Positions 7,215 to 13,964 of a stretch of DNA of 13,964 nucleotides are shown one piece after another. The stretch's first letter is position 1. Every line of letters starts with the position of its first letter. The stretch comes from CAZTTH01 sp964615975. Its GTDB lineage: Bacteria > Verrucomicrobiota > Lentisphaeria > JABSQK01 > JAJFLO01. The stretch covers positions 1 through 13,964 of the forward strand of contig CAZTTH010000073.1 of the NCBI GenBank assembly GCA_964615975.1, given 5' to 3'. The translations under genes and the position numbers were made by a program. The notes under the pieces were generated by a model. The model was given only the letters and a program-made list of their open reading frames with translations. It had not been told where the DNA came from and searched no databases.

Positions 7215-7501
7215 ATGGAATTCTCACCCAAAGTCGCGGAGGCGCAACGAAAAATAAAAACCGGTCAGGAAGATCAACCTGAATCTCCGCTGACCGGAGA
7301 TTAACTACCTGATCAGAGATTACCGGTGGTCATCCGCAAACTGTATACGGAATTGCGGGTTCGCCACTTCTCAATTCTTGCCGAAGAGGCTTACATCCAG
7401 AGAGTGGGATGATATATTTGCTTCCCTCGCTACCTAACATCCATTATTCTGGGAAATGGTGGGTTAAAGCATTTCTGTCCCGTTTAGCAGAAGAGAGGCA
7501 G
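7215..7501 (+). pseudogene. Broken tyrosine recombinase N-terminus, integron-integrase-like
   Basis: An ATG at 7215 opens MEFSPKVAEAQRKIK and runs to a TAA at 7302. The same frame continues past that stop into ELRVRHFSILAEEAYIQRV and ends at TGA 7410. After a frame change, VKAFLSRLAEERQ is encoded at 7463-7501. These match the start of the SAM-like N-terminal domain of tyrosine recombinases (RHYSxRTEEAYVxWV ... EVxxFLxxLAxxR), most like integron integrases. Everything after about residue 95, including the catalytic R-H-R-Y domain, is missing, and the glutaminyl-cyclase gene begins at 7515. It carries at least one nonsense codon and one frameshift, and is truncated, so it cannot make a working recombinase. 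XerC/D-type or other phage-like integrases are alternatives for its origin. Confidence 0.65.
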
Positions 7502-7514
7502 ACTATATTACTGC

Positions 7515-8453
7515 ATGGAAAACCATTTAAGAATGAAATCACTATTATTGAGTATCGTGCTGATCCTGTGTGTTTCCGGATGCGGTGAACGGATGCCGGC
7601 CTCAGCGCTCCAATCCACCGCGAACCAACCTCTTTTTATTGATAAAAATCGGGCGTTTGATCTGCTCAAGGAAATCGTCGCCATCGGACCGCGACCAGTC
7701 GGATCAGAACAACTGGCGAAAACCGCCAGATTCATTGAGCAAAAATGTCAGGAATATGGGTATACACCTGAAGTCGATTCCTGGCAGGTGAAAACCGCAA
7801 TCGGACAACTGACATTACGCAATATCGAGGCAACTCTTGCCGGACAACCGAATGCATTTATCATTGTGGGCAGTCATTATGATTCCAAGCGGATGCCGTC
7901 AACGTCAACCTTTCAAGGCGCGAATGACAGCGCTTCCAGCACCGCCCTGCTGCTGGAAATCATGCGGGTATTGAAGACGGTTGAAAATTGGGATGGACCG
8001 ACGATTCGTTTTGCCTTTTTCGATGGCGAGGAAGCGATCGAAAAATATTCTGATACCGATGGGTTGCTGGGGAGCAAGCGCATGGCGCTCGCATTGAAAA
8101 ACTCGGGAGAACACGTTAACTATAAGGCAATGATACTTCTGGACATGATCGGCGATGCGGATTTGTCCATTACCCTGTCCCCAACCGATGATTCACTATT
8201 GATTCAGCAATTACTCGAAATCGCCGAACATCAGGGGACCCGTCAATATTTCAATTTTTATATGTATGGCTCTATTATCGATGATCATGTCCCTTTCAAG
8301 GACATCGGCATCCCGGCCGTGGATATTATTGATATGAACTTCGGCCCCAATAATTCCTATTGGCATACGGATATGGACACCATCGATAAGGTGAGTCCGG
8401 AGAGTCTGGAGATTGTCGGCAACGTGGTCCTGGCTTTATTGCAAAAGTTATAA
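7515..8453 (+). CDS. M28-family glutaminyl-peptide cyclotransferase-like lipoprotein
   Basis: This is a 312-residue predicted lipoprotein resembling animal-type glutaminyl cyclases, zinc enzymes that cyclise N-terminal Gln to pyroglutamate. Lipobox VSGC places the anchored Cys at 23. Conserved features include GSHYDS (119-124), GANDSAS (135-141; D138 likely Zn ligand), FFDGEEA (168-174; E172 catalytic and E173 ligand by homology), LLDMIG (208-213; D210), DDHVPF (256-261) and YWHTDMDT (282-289; W283, H284 ligand). The run from FFDGEEA to GLLGSKRMA closely follows the human enzyme and favours a cyclase over an aminopeptidase. A second ATG at 7533 gives a shorter n-region and may be the true start; neither has an ideal ribosome-binding site. 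It is the first gene of an operon with sppA (17-bp gap). Action in the periplasm or at the outer membrane is inferred. Confidence 0.87.
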   Translation: MENHLRMKSLLLSIVLILCVSGCGERMPASALQSTANQPLFIDKNRAFDLLKEIVAIGPRPVGSEQLAKTARFIEQKCQEYGYTPEVDSWQVKTAIGQLTLRNIEATLAGQPNAFIIVGSHYDSKRMPSTSTFQGANDSASSTALLLEIMRVLKTVENWDGPTIRFAFFDGEEAIEKYSDTDGLLGSKRMALALKNSGEHVNYKAMILLDMIGDADLSITLSPTDDSLLIQQLLEIAEHQGTRQYFNFYMYGSIIDDHVPFKDIGIPAVDIIDMNFGPNNSYWHTDMDTIDKVSPESLEIVGNVVLALLQKL

Positions 8454-8470
8454 TCGAAGGAATAATTCTA

Positions 8471-9583
8471 ATGGAACCCCTGGAACGTGATCCCTCCTCT
8501 TCTTCTCAACCGCTGCCGCCTTTGTCTAACCATCCGCTTCCCCCTCCCTTGCCGGGGACCGGAGTGCCTCCCGCAAAAAAACGAGGATTCTCTTTTTGGC
8601 TGTTAATTTTTCTTATGATTTCAGCGCTGGGGTTCATGGGGGTCGGCCTGGTGGGATATGCGCTCCTTAAATCGGTCAACAGCGGATCGACCAAAATCAT
8701 TTCGTCCCTATCCGACAGCACATTATCCAAGGTCGGCGAAACCGTGGTGACCGCGGGGGATTCAGGCAAAAAAATCGCGCTCATCAAAATCACCGGCATC
8801 ATTTATCCCGGCGATTCGCTGATGTTTGACCACACGTCATCCGAGCAGATCATCATGCAACTGCGCAAAGCCATGAACGATGCCAGGGTAGTGGCGCTCA
8901 TTCTCGATATGAATACCCCCGGCGGCAGCGTTACCGCCACCGATGAAATTCATAACGAACTGCAAAAGGTCAGAAAGAAAGGGATCAAGGTGATTACCTG
9001 CATGCGCACCGTCGGCGCCAGCGGCGGCTATTATTTGGCGGCCGGCACTGATTATGTCATTGCCAATCGTCTTACCCTGACCGGCAGTGTCGGGGTGATT
9101 ATTGGCGGGTACAACTATCATGGCTTATTCGAAAAGATCGGGGTGGAGTCGGAAATCTACAAGTCGGGACAATTCAAGGACATTCTCAACATGGCAAGGC
9201 TGCGGCAAGACGCGGAAACTCAATTGGTTCAGAGCCTGGTGAATGAAACCTTTCTTGAGTTTGCCAAAATCGTTTCTCAAGGACGCCGCATCCCCATCGA
9301 TGAGATTTTAACCGGCCCGATTGGCGATGCCCGCATCATGTCCGGAAAAATGGCGTATGACATCGGGCTGGTCGATCAATTGGGTTACCTCGAAGACGCG
9401 ATCGAACGCGCCAAGGCCATGGCCAATGTCCAGAATCCCACCATCATTCGCTATTATCCTCATTATTCGCTTACCGACATTCTCCTGTCCTCATCGTTCC
9501 GCTTTTTCGAAGGCCTGATTCCGGGCCGCTCACCCATGGTCAAAAACGGCTTGCTTTATTACCTGTGCCCCACGGCATTATAA
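8471..9583 (+). CDS. sppA: Signal peptide peptidase SppA (S49 family)
   Basis: This 370-residue membrane-bound serine protease of family S49 degrades cleaved signal peptides and, in some bacteria, other membrane protein fragments. A proline-rich cytoplasmic tail (1-36) precedes one transmembrane helix (about 39-66). The protease core follows, with NTPGGSV (148-154), the nucleophile Ser184 in GASGG (182-186), TGSVGVI (204-210), and Lys236 in KSGQFKD (231-237), 52 residues after the Ser. This Ser-Lys spacing matches the short, single-domain SppA type of Bacillus rather than the double-length E. coli enzyme. GAAGGA lies 9 nt before the ATG. It is the middle gene of the operon, 17 bp after the cyclase-like gene and 9 bp before pheA. 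The long Pro-rich N-terminus is unusual and may bind a cytoplasmic partner (inference). Confidence 0.95.
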   Translation: MEPLERDPSSSSQPLPPLSNHPLPPPLPGTGVPPAKKRGFSFWLLIFLMISALGFMGVGLVGYALLKSVNSGSTKIISSLSDSTLSKVGETVVTAGDSGKKIALIKITGIIYPGDSLMFDHTSSEQIIMQLRKAMNDARVVALILDMNTPGGSVTATDEIHNELQKVRKKGIKVITCMRTVGASGGYYLAAGTDYVIANRLTLTGSVGVIIGGYNYHGLFEKIGVESEIYKSGQFKDILNMARLRQDAETQLVQSLVNETFLEFAKIVSQGRRIPIDEILTGPIGDARIMSGKMAYDIGLVDQLGYLEDAIERAKAMANVQNPTIIRYYPHYSLTDILLSSSFRFFEGLIPGRSPMVKNGLLYYLCPTAL

Positions 9584-9592
9584 GGGTGGAAT

Positions 9593-10483
9593 ATGAAACT
9601 GACGTATTTGGGGCCGGCTAAAACCTATTCCGAAAGGGCGGCACAACTTATGATTGGCCGCCTGCCATCCCCCATCGAGTTGTATCCTCTTCCGTCTCCC
9701 GAAGCCGTCGCGCACAGTCTGCTTCCGGATAGCGCCACCCGCGCGCAGTGGGCGGTATTGCCTTATTACAACTTTCTCGATGGTCTGGTGCAGGAATGCC
9801 TGGATTTGATTTATGAAAATCATTTGTACATCATCGATGCCCAGCGGGTGCCGGTCCTCTGGTCGCTGGGAATGAGCCCAACCAACGACGAATACAACAT
9901 CATTTATTCCCATCCCAAAGCGCTGGCGCAATGTTCCACCTATCTCTGGAACCATTATCCCCAGGCGCGGATGCTGGCGGTCGCCAGCACTGCCGATGGC
10001 GCGCGCACGGTGCGCGAATGTGGTCGTGGCCTGGCGATTGCCAGTCAGGAAGCATTGTTGGGCGAAGACTTGCAGATCATTGCCGAAGACATTGGCAAGG
10101 TCCGTCATGGCCGCGGTAATTTCACCGACTTTTATCTCATCTCGGCAACCGACAACAAGACCGGCGATTATGATCCGGCGCGCCAATACCTGACCATGAT
10201 GGCGGTCACCCCGAGTACCGACCGGCCGGGACTGCTGGCGGGAATATTAACCCTGATCGCTGATTACAAATTGAATAACGCCAAAATCCATTCCCGTCCG
10301 GCGATCGACGATGTCCACACCGATGTCGAACCGCAAATGTTCTATCTCGAAGTCATGTGCCATCAGCGTCACCCCGAATTCATCGAGTGCCTGAATAAAA
10401 TCCGCGCCTTTTTGGCCGCTCCGGAAGATCAGGACGATGTTGTCCGCGTCCTCGGTTCTTATCCCCGGCCGCTGTCGGCGTGA
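9593..10483 (+). CDS. pheA: Prephenate dehydratase-like protein with ACT domain
   Basis: This 296-residue protein has the layout of monofunctional prephenate dehydratase, which converts prephenate to phenylpyruvate in phenylalanine synthesis. The opening GPAKTYSERAA (7-17) is typical. Residues aligning with E. coli catalytic positions are present: N60 (in YYNFLDG), S106 and Q113 (SHPKALAQC, 106-114) and T178 (NFTDF, 176-180). An ACT regulatory domain spans about 200-275 with HSRP (233-236) in place of the Phe-sensing ESRP. Changes from consensus are the ENS/T motif reading YNF and TRF reading TDF, so activity or specificity may be altered. GGTGGA lies just before the ATG. It follows sppA by 9 bp, an unusual operon partner, and no other aromatic biosynthesis gene is nearby. 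Confidence 0.85.
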   Translation: MKLTYLGPAKTYSERAAQLMIGRLPSPIELYPLPSPEAVAHSLLPDSATRAQWAVLPYYNFLDGLVQECLDLIYENHLYIIDAQRVPVLWSLGMSPTNDEYNIIYSHPKALAQCSTYLWNHYPQARMLAVASTADGARTVRECGRGLAIASQEALLGEDLQIIAEDIGKVRHGRGNFTDFYLISATDNKTGDYDPARQYLTMMAVTPSTDRPGLLAGILTLIADYKLNNAKIHSRPAIDDVHTDVEPQMFYLEVMCHQRHPEFIECLNKIRAFLAAPEDQDDVVRVLGSYPRPLSA

Positions 10484-10593
10484 GAACAGTTTGCGTTCCG
10501 GAAATCTTTGACCGTGAATGAACTCGAATACGCACGAATCAGGAGCAGGTGCAAGCAAACGGAATTCAGAACCGGGAACTCTTGCCAGACTGG

Positions 10594-10811
10594 TTAAGCA
10601 ACAGTTGAGGTTAAACCTTCCAGCATGACTGCCGGTTCCTGGCCAGCGCCGAGGATTTCTCCGGCATCCAGAATTTCTATTCCAATAGGTTTTTCGCCTG
10701 CACCGATATTCAAAGATATTTCCTCATTCATCCGCACGGTACAACACTCGTGAACGCCCTCTATCAAGCGGATATAAAGAGCGTCAATTTCAGGGTCATA
10801 GCTGATTTCAT
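10594..10811 (-). pseudogene. DUF2283 gene with a one-base frameshift after the start codon
   Basis: The minus strand encodes SYDPEIDALYIRL, then CCTVRMNEEISLNIGAGEKP and IGIEILDAGEIL, ending at TAA 10594-10596. This is a complete DUF2283 domain of about 70 residues. The strong GGAGGA site and the ATG at 10811 read MKSAMT and stop early, because ATGAAATCAGC is one base short of the expected ATGAAAATCAGC (M-K-I-S-Y-D-P). No ATG, GTG or TTG in the domain frame lies upstream of the domain. Either the gene is freshly inactivated, or the A-run varies in length, or the assembly has an error; everything downstream is intact. DUF2283 proteins are often encoded beside DUF4258-type partners, but none is seen here. 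Function is unknown. Confidence 0.8.
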
Positions 10812-11180
10812 AATTCCTCCTTTATTAAAAATAGTATGCATAAACAGTATTGCAGAAGGAATTTAATGCTCTCACTGGTTGGAGTTAGGGCGTTGCGACG
10901 GCTTTATTCCCACGGTTTCATTTTTGACGGTTTAGTTATTCAGTTATGATGCATACTTTACCAATTCATATACTGTTATCAGCGAAATCAAGTTTGTTAA
11001 ATCAATGGCAAAGAAAAATAGCTTGGGATTGTCAGCCCGTGGTTATACCGGTGATTCACTGATTCATGAATATGGAAAAGCGGCGATCTTTTCTAATCGG
11101 GTTGACTCACACCCAATCGGTATACACTTTATGCGTATTCATCAACCCCATTTACTAAATCAATTAAGAGGAGCGCAATC
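10812..11180. other. Intergenic region between DUF2283 and DUF2911 genes
   Basis: This 369-bp gap separates divergent genes and should hold both promoters. I see no RNA gene. GAGGAG at 11168-11173 is the ribosome-binding site for the DUF2911 gene. TTGACT at 11102-11107 with TACACT at 11123-11128 (15-bp spacing) is a weak promoter candidate. A 59-codon plus-strand frame (11005-11184) has no ribosome-binding site and is not convincing. Confidence 0.4.
10815..10820 (-). promoter_or_regulatory. Strong ribosome-binding site of the DUF2283 gene
   Basis: The minus strand reads AAAGGAGGAATTATG, giving GGAGGA 3 nt before the ATG at 10811. Its quality shows that this ATG was the start used, which makes the frame mismatch with the domain significant. 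Confidence 0.7.
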
Positions 11181-12038
11181 ATGAACACAATGTCACTTAA
11201 ATTCAGAATGGTACTGGTCGTCATTTGTATCTGTATCGGTCATGACGGATTTTCCCAATTGGAGATCCCGCGTCCCAGCCCACTGGGAAGAATCTATCAA
11301 AAGGTGGGATTGAATGAGATTACCATTGAATATTCCCGTCCGGGAGTCAAGGACAGAGTTATTTTTGGCGATCTTGTGCCTTATGGCGAACTGTGGCGAA
11401 CCGGCGCCAACGCGGCCACCAAGATCACCCTGGCGCAGGACGCGAAAATTGCCGGCAGTGATATTCCCGCCGGCGACTATTCGTTGCTGACGATTCCCGG
11501 AAAAGAGGAATGGACGGTGATTATCAATAAAGACCCGTTAGCCTCTGAAACCAAATATGATCAAACCCAGGATCAACTCCGATTTACAGTAAAACCGGAA
11601 AAGATCACGGAAAAAGTCGAAACCTTCACCATCAATATCGAGCATATCCGCACCGAATCAGCCCTGATCCAATTGACCTGGGAGAATACCAAGGTCAGTT
11701 TCAAACTGGAAACCCCGGCCGATGCCAAGGTGATGGCACAAATCGATGAAGTGATGCAGGGGATCAGTTTTAACACCTATTATCAGGCAGCCAACTATTA
11801 TGCTGAAACCGGCAGGGACTTGCAGCAGGCGCTGGAATGGATGGACAAGGCGCTGCAACAGAAAGAAACCTTTTTCATGGTCCATTCAAAAGCGAAAATT
11901 CAAGCGCAGATGGGTGATTATAAAGGCGCCATTGAAACCGCGCGGAAATCACGTGAGTTGGCGGTGAAAGAAAAATCGAATGACTTTATCGCCTTGAATG
12001 ACAAGGCCATTGCCAAATGGGAAAAAATGGCAAGATGA
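11181..12038 (+). CDS. Secreted DUF2911 domain protein with C-terminal TPR-like helices
   Basis: This 285-residue exported protein has a signal peptide at about 1-26, ending GFSQ. The DUF2911 domain (about 27-165) shows its typical run: RPSPLGRIYQKVGL (31-44), ITIEYSRPGVKDRVIFG (47-63), LVPYGELWRTGANAATKI (65-82), DIPAGDYSLLTIP (94-106) and WTVIINKD (111-118). The second half (about 190-285) is helical with TPR-like spacing (ALEWMDKALQQK ... GDYKGAIETARKS). Such fusions are common in DUF2911 proteins of Bacteroidota and related phyla. The molecular role is unknown; TPR helices suggest protein binding in the periplasm. GAGGAG 7 nt upstream supports the ATG at 11181; an in-frame ATG at 11190 is possible. 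It is monocistronic, with over 250 bp to the next gene, which is convergent. Confidence 0.9.
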   Translation: MNTMSLKFRMVLVVICICIGHDGFSQLEIPRPSPLGRIYQKVGLNEITIEYSRPGVKDRVIFGDLVPYGELWRTGANAATKITLAQDAKIAGSDIPAGDYSLLTIPGKEEWTVIINKDPLASETKYDQTQDQLRFTVKPEKITEKVETFTINIEHIRTESALIQLTWENTKVSFKLETPADAKVMAQIDEVMQGISFNTYYQAANYYAETGRDLQQALEWMDKALQQKETFFMVHSKAKIQAQMGDYKGAIETARKSRELAVKEKSNDFIALNDKAIAKWEKMAR

Positions 12039-12065
12039 ATGTTGAACACCCAATTCCTACCGGTT

Positions 12066-12283
12066 CGACTTAGTCGATAACCCCATACCGGCATTCTCGC
12101 CGGCGGTCTACCTGTCAATCTTCTCCATTCACGAAAGTGGATGCGAGGCGCAGGGATGTGTTTAGCGTAAACATCAAGGGTAAAAAAATTTTGAGTTCCC
12201 CTGCCGAATGACAGGATGATGCTGCATCTTGAGTACAAATCCCGTTGCGGCAGTCCCTCGGGGACGTTAGGGATTCACAAAAT
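12066..12283. repeat. Hairpin cluster and left direct repeat by the transposase
   Basis: The gap 12039-12317 carries several small hairpins: CGAC-TTA-GTCG (12066-12076), CCGGC/GCCGG (12088-12103) and TGTTTA-GCG-TAAACA (12159-12173). At 12259-12283 lies a 25-bp sequence (CGGGGACGTTAGG then GATTCACAAAAT) that recurs at 13904-13928 in the same orientation beyond the transposase. I see no gene here. Confidence 0.55.
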
Positions 12284-12292
12284 TAGGTTTTA

Positions 12293-12314
12293 GCATCGGC
12301 CGTCAGGCCGATGC
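12293..12314 (-). terminator. Hairpin 3' of the transposase gene
   Basis: A perfect 9-bp stem, GCATCGGCC / GGCCGATGC with a 4-nt loop, lies 3 bp past the transposase stop. In the direction of that gene it is followed by TAAAACCTAATTTT, only a weak T-tract, so it may be an intrinsic terminator or merely a repeat hairpin. Confidence 0.4.
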
Positions 12315-12317
12315 GCT

Positions 12318-13691
12318 CTAGACTCCTAAGAATCGGGGTATGAATGTTCTGACGAACCGGGTGAAATCGTGGCGTCCAGTGCGGTTAGCAGTCAGTGCAA
12401 CGACTAAAGTAGCGATATGAGATATAGTGCAGTGATTGCGTATACTGTCAAGCCCTCGGACAGCGGGTTCCTCCATCGTAATTGCCAGTAGTCTACTGAA
12501 AACGCGTTCGACTGCCGTGCGCTTTGCATAGGTCTCTTTGAAGGAGGCAGAAGTGTAAGCGATTCGATCTCTCGGGTTGTCTGTAAGACGCCAGAGATAA
12601 TTGCATCCTTTGCCGTTGATGAATTTTGGATGATTGATTGGGCACATCAATAGATCAGGCTTACGTCCATAATAGAAAGGGCAGCGGTACTGGAGATAGG
12701 TAATCCCTTTGACAGTCATGTGCCCCTTTCGGTTCATGGTAAGATTTGCAGGACAGGTGATGATATTTCCCTGCCGAATAAAGCCGTTCTTATCTTCGCT
12801 TCGACGGGGGTTATGTGGAATAAAAGCTTCAGCGTGGAGAGTATCCATGATATAACATAAGATTTTTTCGGTGTCATATTCGGCATCACCAAGGACGGCT
12901 TTGATATTCAAATCGAAACAGTTCTGGGTAGCCTGAAGCAGATCAATGGCCAGGGTAACCTCACCGACATTGTTTGGTTCGGTTCTCTCCCACATTGGTA
13001 ATTCACTGTCAACGTCGGCAATTGTATGATTTCGATATCCCCAGAAATAATCGATACGGCGTTCGTCGGGATTCGGGAAGTGAATACGTACCCCCAGTCG
13101 GGCATCAGGATCGCCTTTCGGGATACGATTTTTGTCCCACCGGCGATGTCGTAAATCTGTTTTGAGATTATTTTCTCGTACCCAACTTGCGACCGGACAG
13201 GAATCCATGGCCACGTCGGCACCTTGGATAACACCGAGACTGATTAATTCTCGAACAAGACCGATGCGTAAAACTTGTAAGTCTTCATTCGGTGTTTCGT
13301 TTAAAAATGCACTGAATCTTTGTAAACTCGGCGGACCTTGATATGGGTCGAATCCCACCGCTGCGGTCAGCGAAGGGCTTTCGAGCAATTGATTATGCAG
13401 GTCGCGTAGAAAACGTTTGCGACTTAGTCGCTGATAAATGAGCGCATTGAGAATCGCGGATCGATTTACGGCTTTGCGTCCTGGCCCCGCAGAAACTTTG
13501 TCAGGGAAGGAAGGTATAAAACTAAAAAGTTTTTCCCAGCGTAGTCTGGATGGCAATGCCTCCGGCGGGATTAATTCAGGTTGATCACCGATCATTTCGT
13601 GAAACCTGTTCAAAATTTGGTTTTCCAACGACCAGCAATCATACTGGTTTAGATACAAAAAACTGATGACTATTAATAAATAACGTAACAT
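12318..13691 (-). CDS. DDE transposase, DUF772-type (IS1182/IS5-like)
   Basis: This intact 457-residue transposase cuts and joins DNA with a DDE/RNase H-fold active site. The DUF772-type N-terminal region includes GRKAVNRSAILNALIYQRL (71-89). Likely catalytic residues are D163 (AMDSCPV), D269 (GDAEYD, 268-273) and E395 (RTAVERVFSRL, 391-401). Four cysteines between the second Asp and the Glu (313, 337, 350, 363) form a probable metal-binding insertion, common in this group. The start follows GAAAGGTG by about 8 nt on the minus strand. No stop or frameshift is seen, so it may be active. Exact family assignment and IS ends cannot be fixed; convincing terminal inverted repeats were not found around the gene. 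Confidence 0.93.
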   Translation of the reverse strand: MLRYLLIVISFLYLNQYDCWSLENQILNRFHEMIGDQPELIPPEALPSRLRWEKLFSFIPSFPDKVSAGPGRKAVNRSAILNALIYQRLSRKRFLRDLHNQLLESPSLTAAVGFDPYQGPPSLQRFSAFLNETPNEDLQVLRIGLVRELISLGVIQGADVAMDSCPVASWVRENNLKTDLRHRRWDKNRIPKGDPDARLGVRIHFPNPDERRIDYFWGYRNHTIADVDSELPMWERTEPNNVGEVTLAIDLLQATQNCFDLNIKAVLGDAEYDTEKILCYIMDTLHAEAFIPHNPRRSEDKNGFIRQGNIITCPANLTMNRKGHMTVKGITYLQYRCPFYYGRKPDLLMCPINHPKFINGKGCNYLWRLTDNPRDRIAYTSASFKETYAKRTAVERVFSRLLAITMEEPAVRGLDSIRNHCTISHIATLVVALTANRTGRHDFTRFVRTFIPRFLGV

Positions 13692-13717
13692 TCTTAAGCA
13701 CCTTTCACAAAATCAGT

Positions 13718-13842
13718 CAATGTCTAAACCGCCCTTTTGGGTGGGTCAAAAATAGCCGCAAATTGAACTAATGTGAGATTTATGACACAAGCGAAATCTA
13801 TAACCGATTCATTTTCAATGATTTAAACCGGTTTAGACATTG
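13718..13842. repeat. 14-bp inverted repeat pair upstream of the transposase
   Basis: CAATGTCTAAACCG (13718-13731) is repeated in perfect inverse at 13829-13842, with 97 bp between. It begins 27 bp before the transposase ATG. The 125-bp unit could be a small non-autonomous element, an IS end region, or a paired operator site around the transposase promoter. Confidence 0.7.
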
Positions 13843-13903
13843 CGTAAATTCGTGATTTGTAACTTGCTGAAAATAAACACCTTATAATTTCGTGAAACCC
13901 TGT

Positions 13904-13928
13904 CGGGGACGTTAGGAATTCACAAAAT
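13904..13928. repeat. Right direct repeat flanking the transposase region
   Basis: This 25-bp sequence matches 12259-12283 with a single G/A difference and in the same orientation, 1645 bp apart. It is too long for an ordinary target-site duplication and more likely a dispersed repeat on both sides of the element. Confidence 0.75.
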
Positions 13929-13964
13929 AGGAGTTTTTATCAGCCAGCCTCAAAATCAAGTTGA

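Noticed and set aside
7033..7227. 64-codon minus-strand frame
   Set aside because: Half of it is the three-hairpin repeat and the rest is antisense to or upstream of the integrase remnant. Such frames are a known by-product of this repeat type.
10833..10957. 9-bp inverted repeat AGTATGCAT / ATGCATACT spaced by about 107 bp
   Set aside because: The core ATGCAT is self-complementary and flanks do not extend the pairing, so chance is a good explanation.
11005..11184. 59-codon plus-strand frame starting MAKKNSLGLSARGY
   Set aside because: It has no ribosome-binding site, its last codons are the Shine-Dalgarno and start of the DUF2911 gene, and I recognise no family. It was not strong enough to call.

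Overview
The window looks like accessory-rich chromosome from an uncultured Gram-negative bacterium. Three predicted exported or lipid-anchored proteins, an IPTL-CTERM surface protein, a DUF2911 protein and many hairpin-forming intergenic repeats would fit a lineage of the FCB / Calditrichota / Acidobacteriota type. That placement is inference; no rRNA, tRNA or marker gene is present to settle it.

Layout. (1) 20-540: an array of about 108-bp tandem repeats, each able to fold as an outer stem enclosing two hairpins. (2) 650-3472: a 940-residue secreted YHYH/HYR protein with three near-identical 234-bp internal repeats and a C-terminal IPTL-CTERM sorting signal. (3) 3473-4308: no intact gene, but scraps of a decayed minus-strand gene (about 3580-4133). 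(4) 4309-6667, all on the minus strand: a sterol-desaturase-family membrane oxygenase, a small lipoprotein, and a DUF2442 gene overlapped by a 5'-truncated DUF4160 gene. A 75-bp and a 73-bp inverted-repeat element of one family lie on either side of the last two loci. (5) 7010-7501: a hairpin repeat, then a broken plus-strand tyrosine-recombinase N-terminus resembling integron integrases. (6) 7515-10483: a tight plus-strand operon of a glutaminyl-cyclase-like lipoprotein, the signal peptide peptidase SppA, and a PheA-like protein with an ACT domain. (7) 10594-10811: a minus-strand DUF2283 gene with what looks like a one-base deletion just after its start codon. (8) 11181-12038: a secreted DUF2911 protein. 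(9) 12318-13691: a full-length DDE transposase between 25-bp direct repeats.

How the parts relate. Only the 7515-10483 cluster looks like an ordinary operon, and its three functions do not form an obvious pathway. The 5.4-7.5 kb segment is the most suggestive. It has a degraded integron-integrase-like gene on one strand and small genes on the opposite strand. An attC-like imperfect palindrome ends in GTTAGAT five bases before the lipoprotein ATG. This is the geometry of a decayed chromosomal integron, later invaded by the inverted-repeat elements. That reading is a hypothesis; I found no complete, clearly new system in the window.
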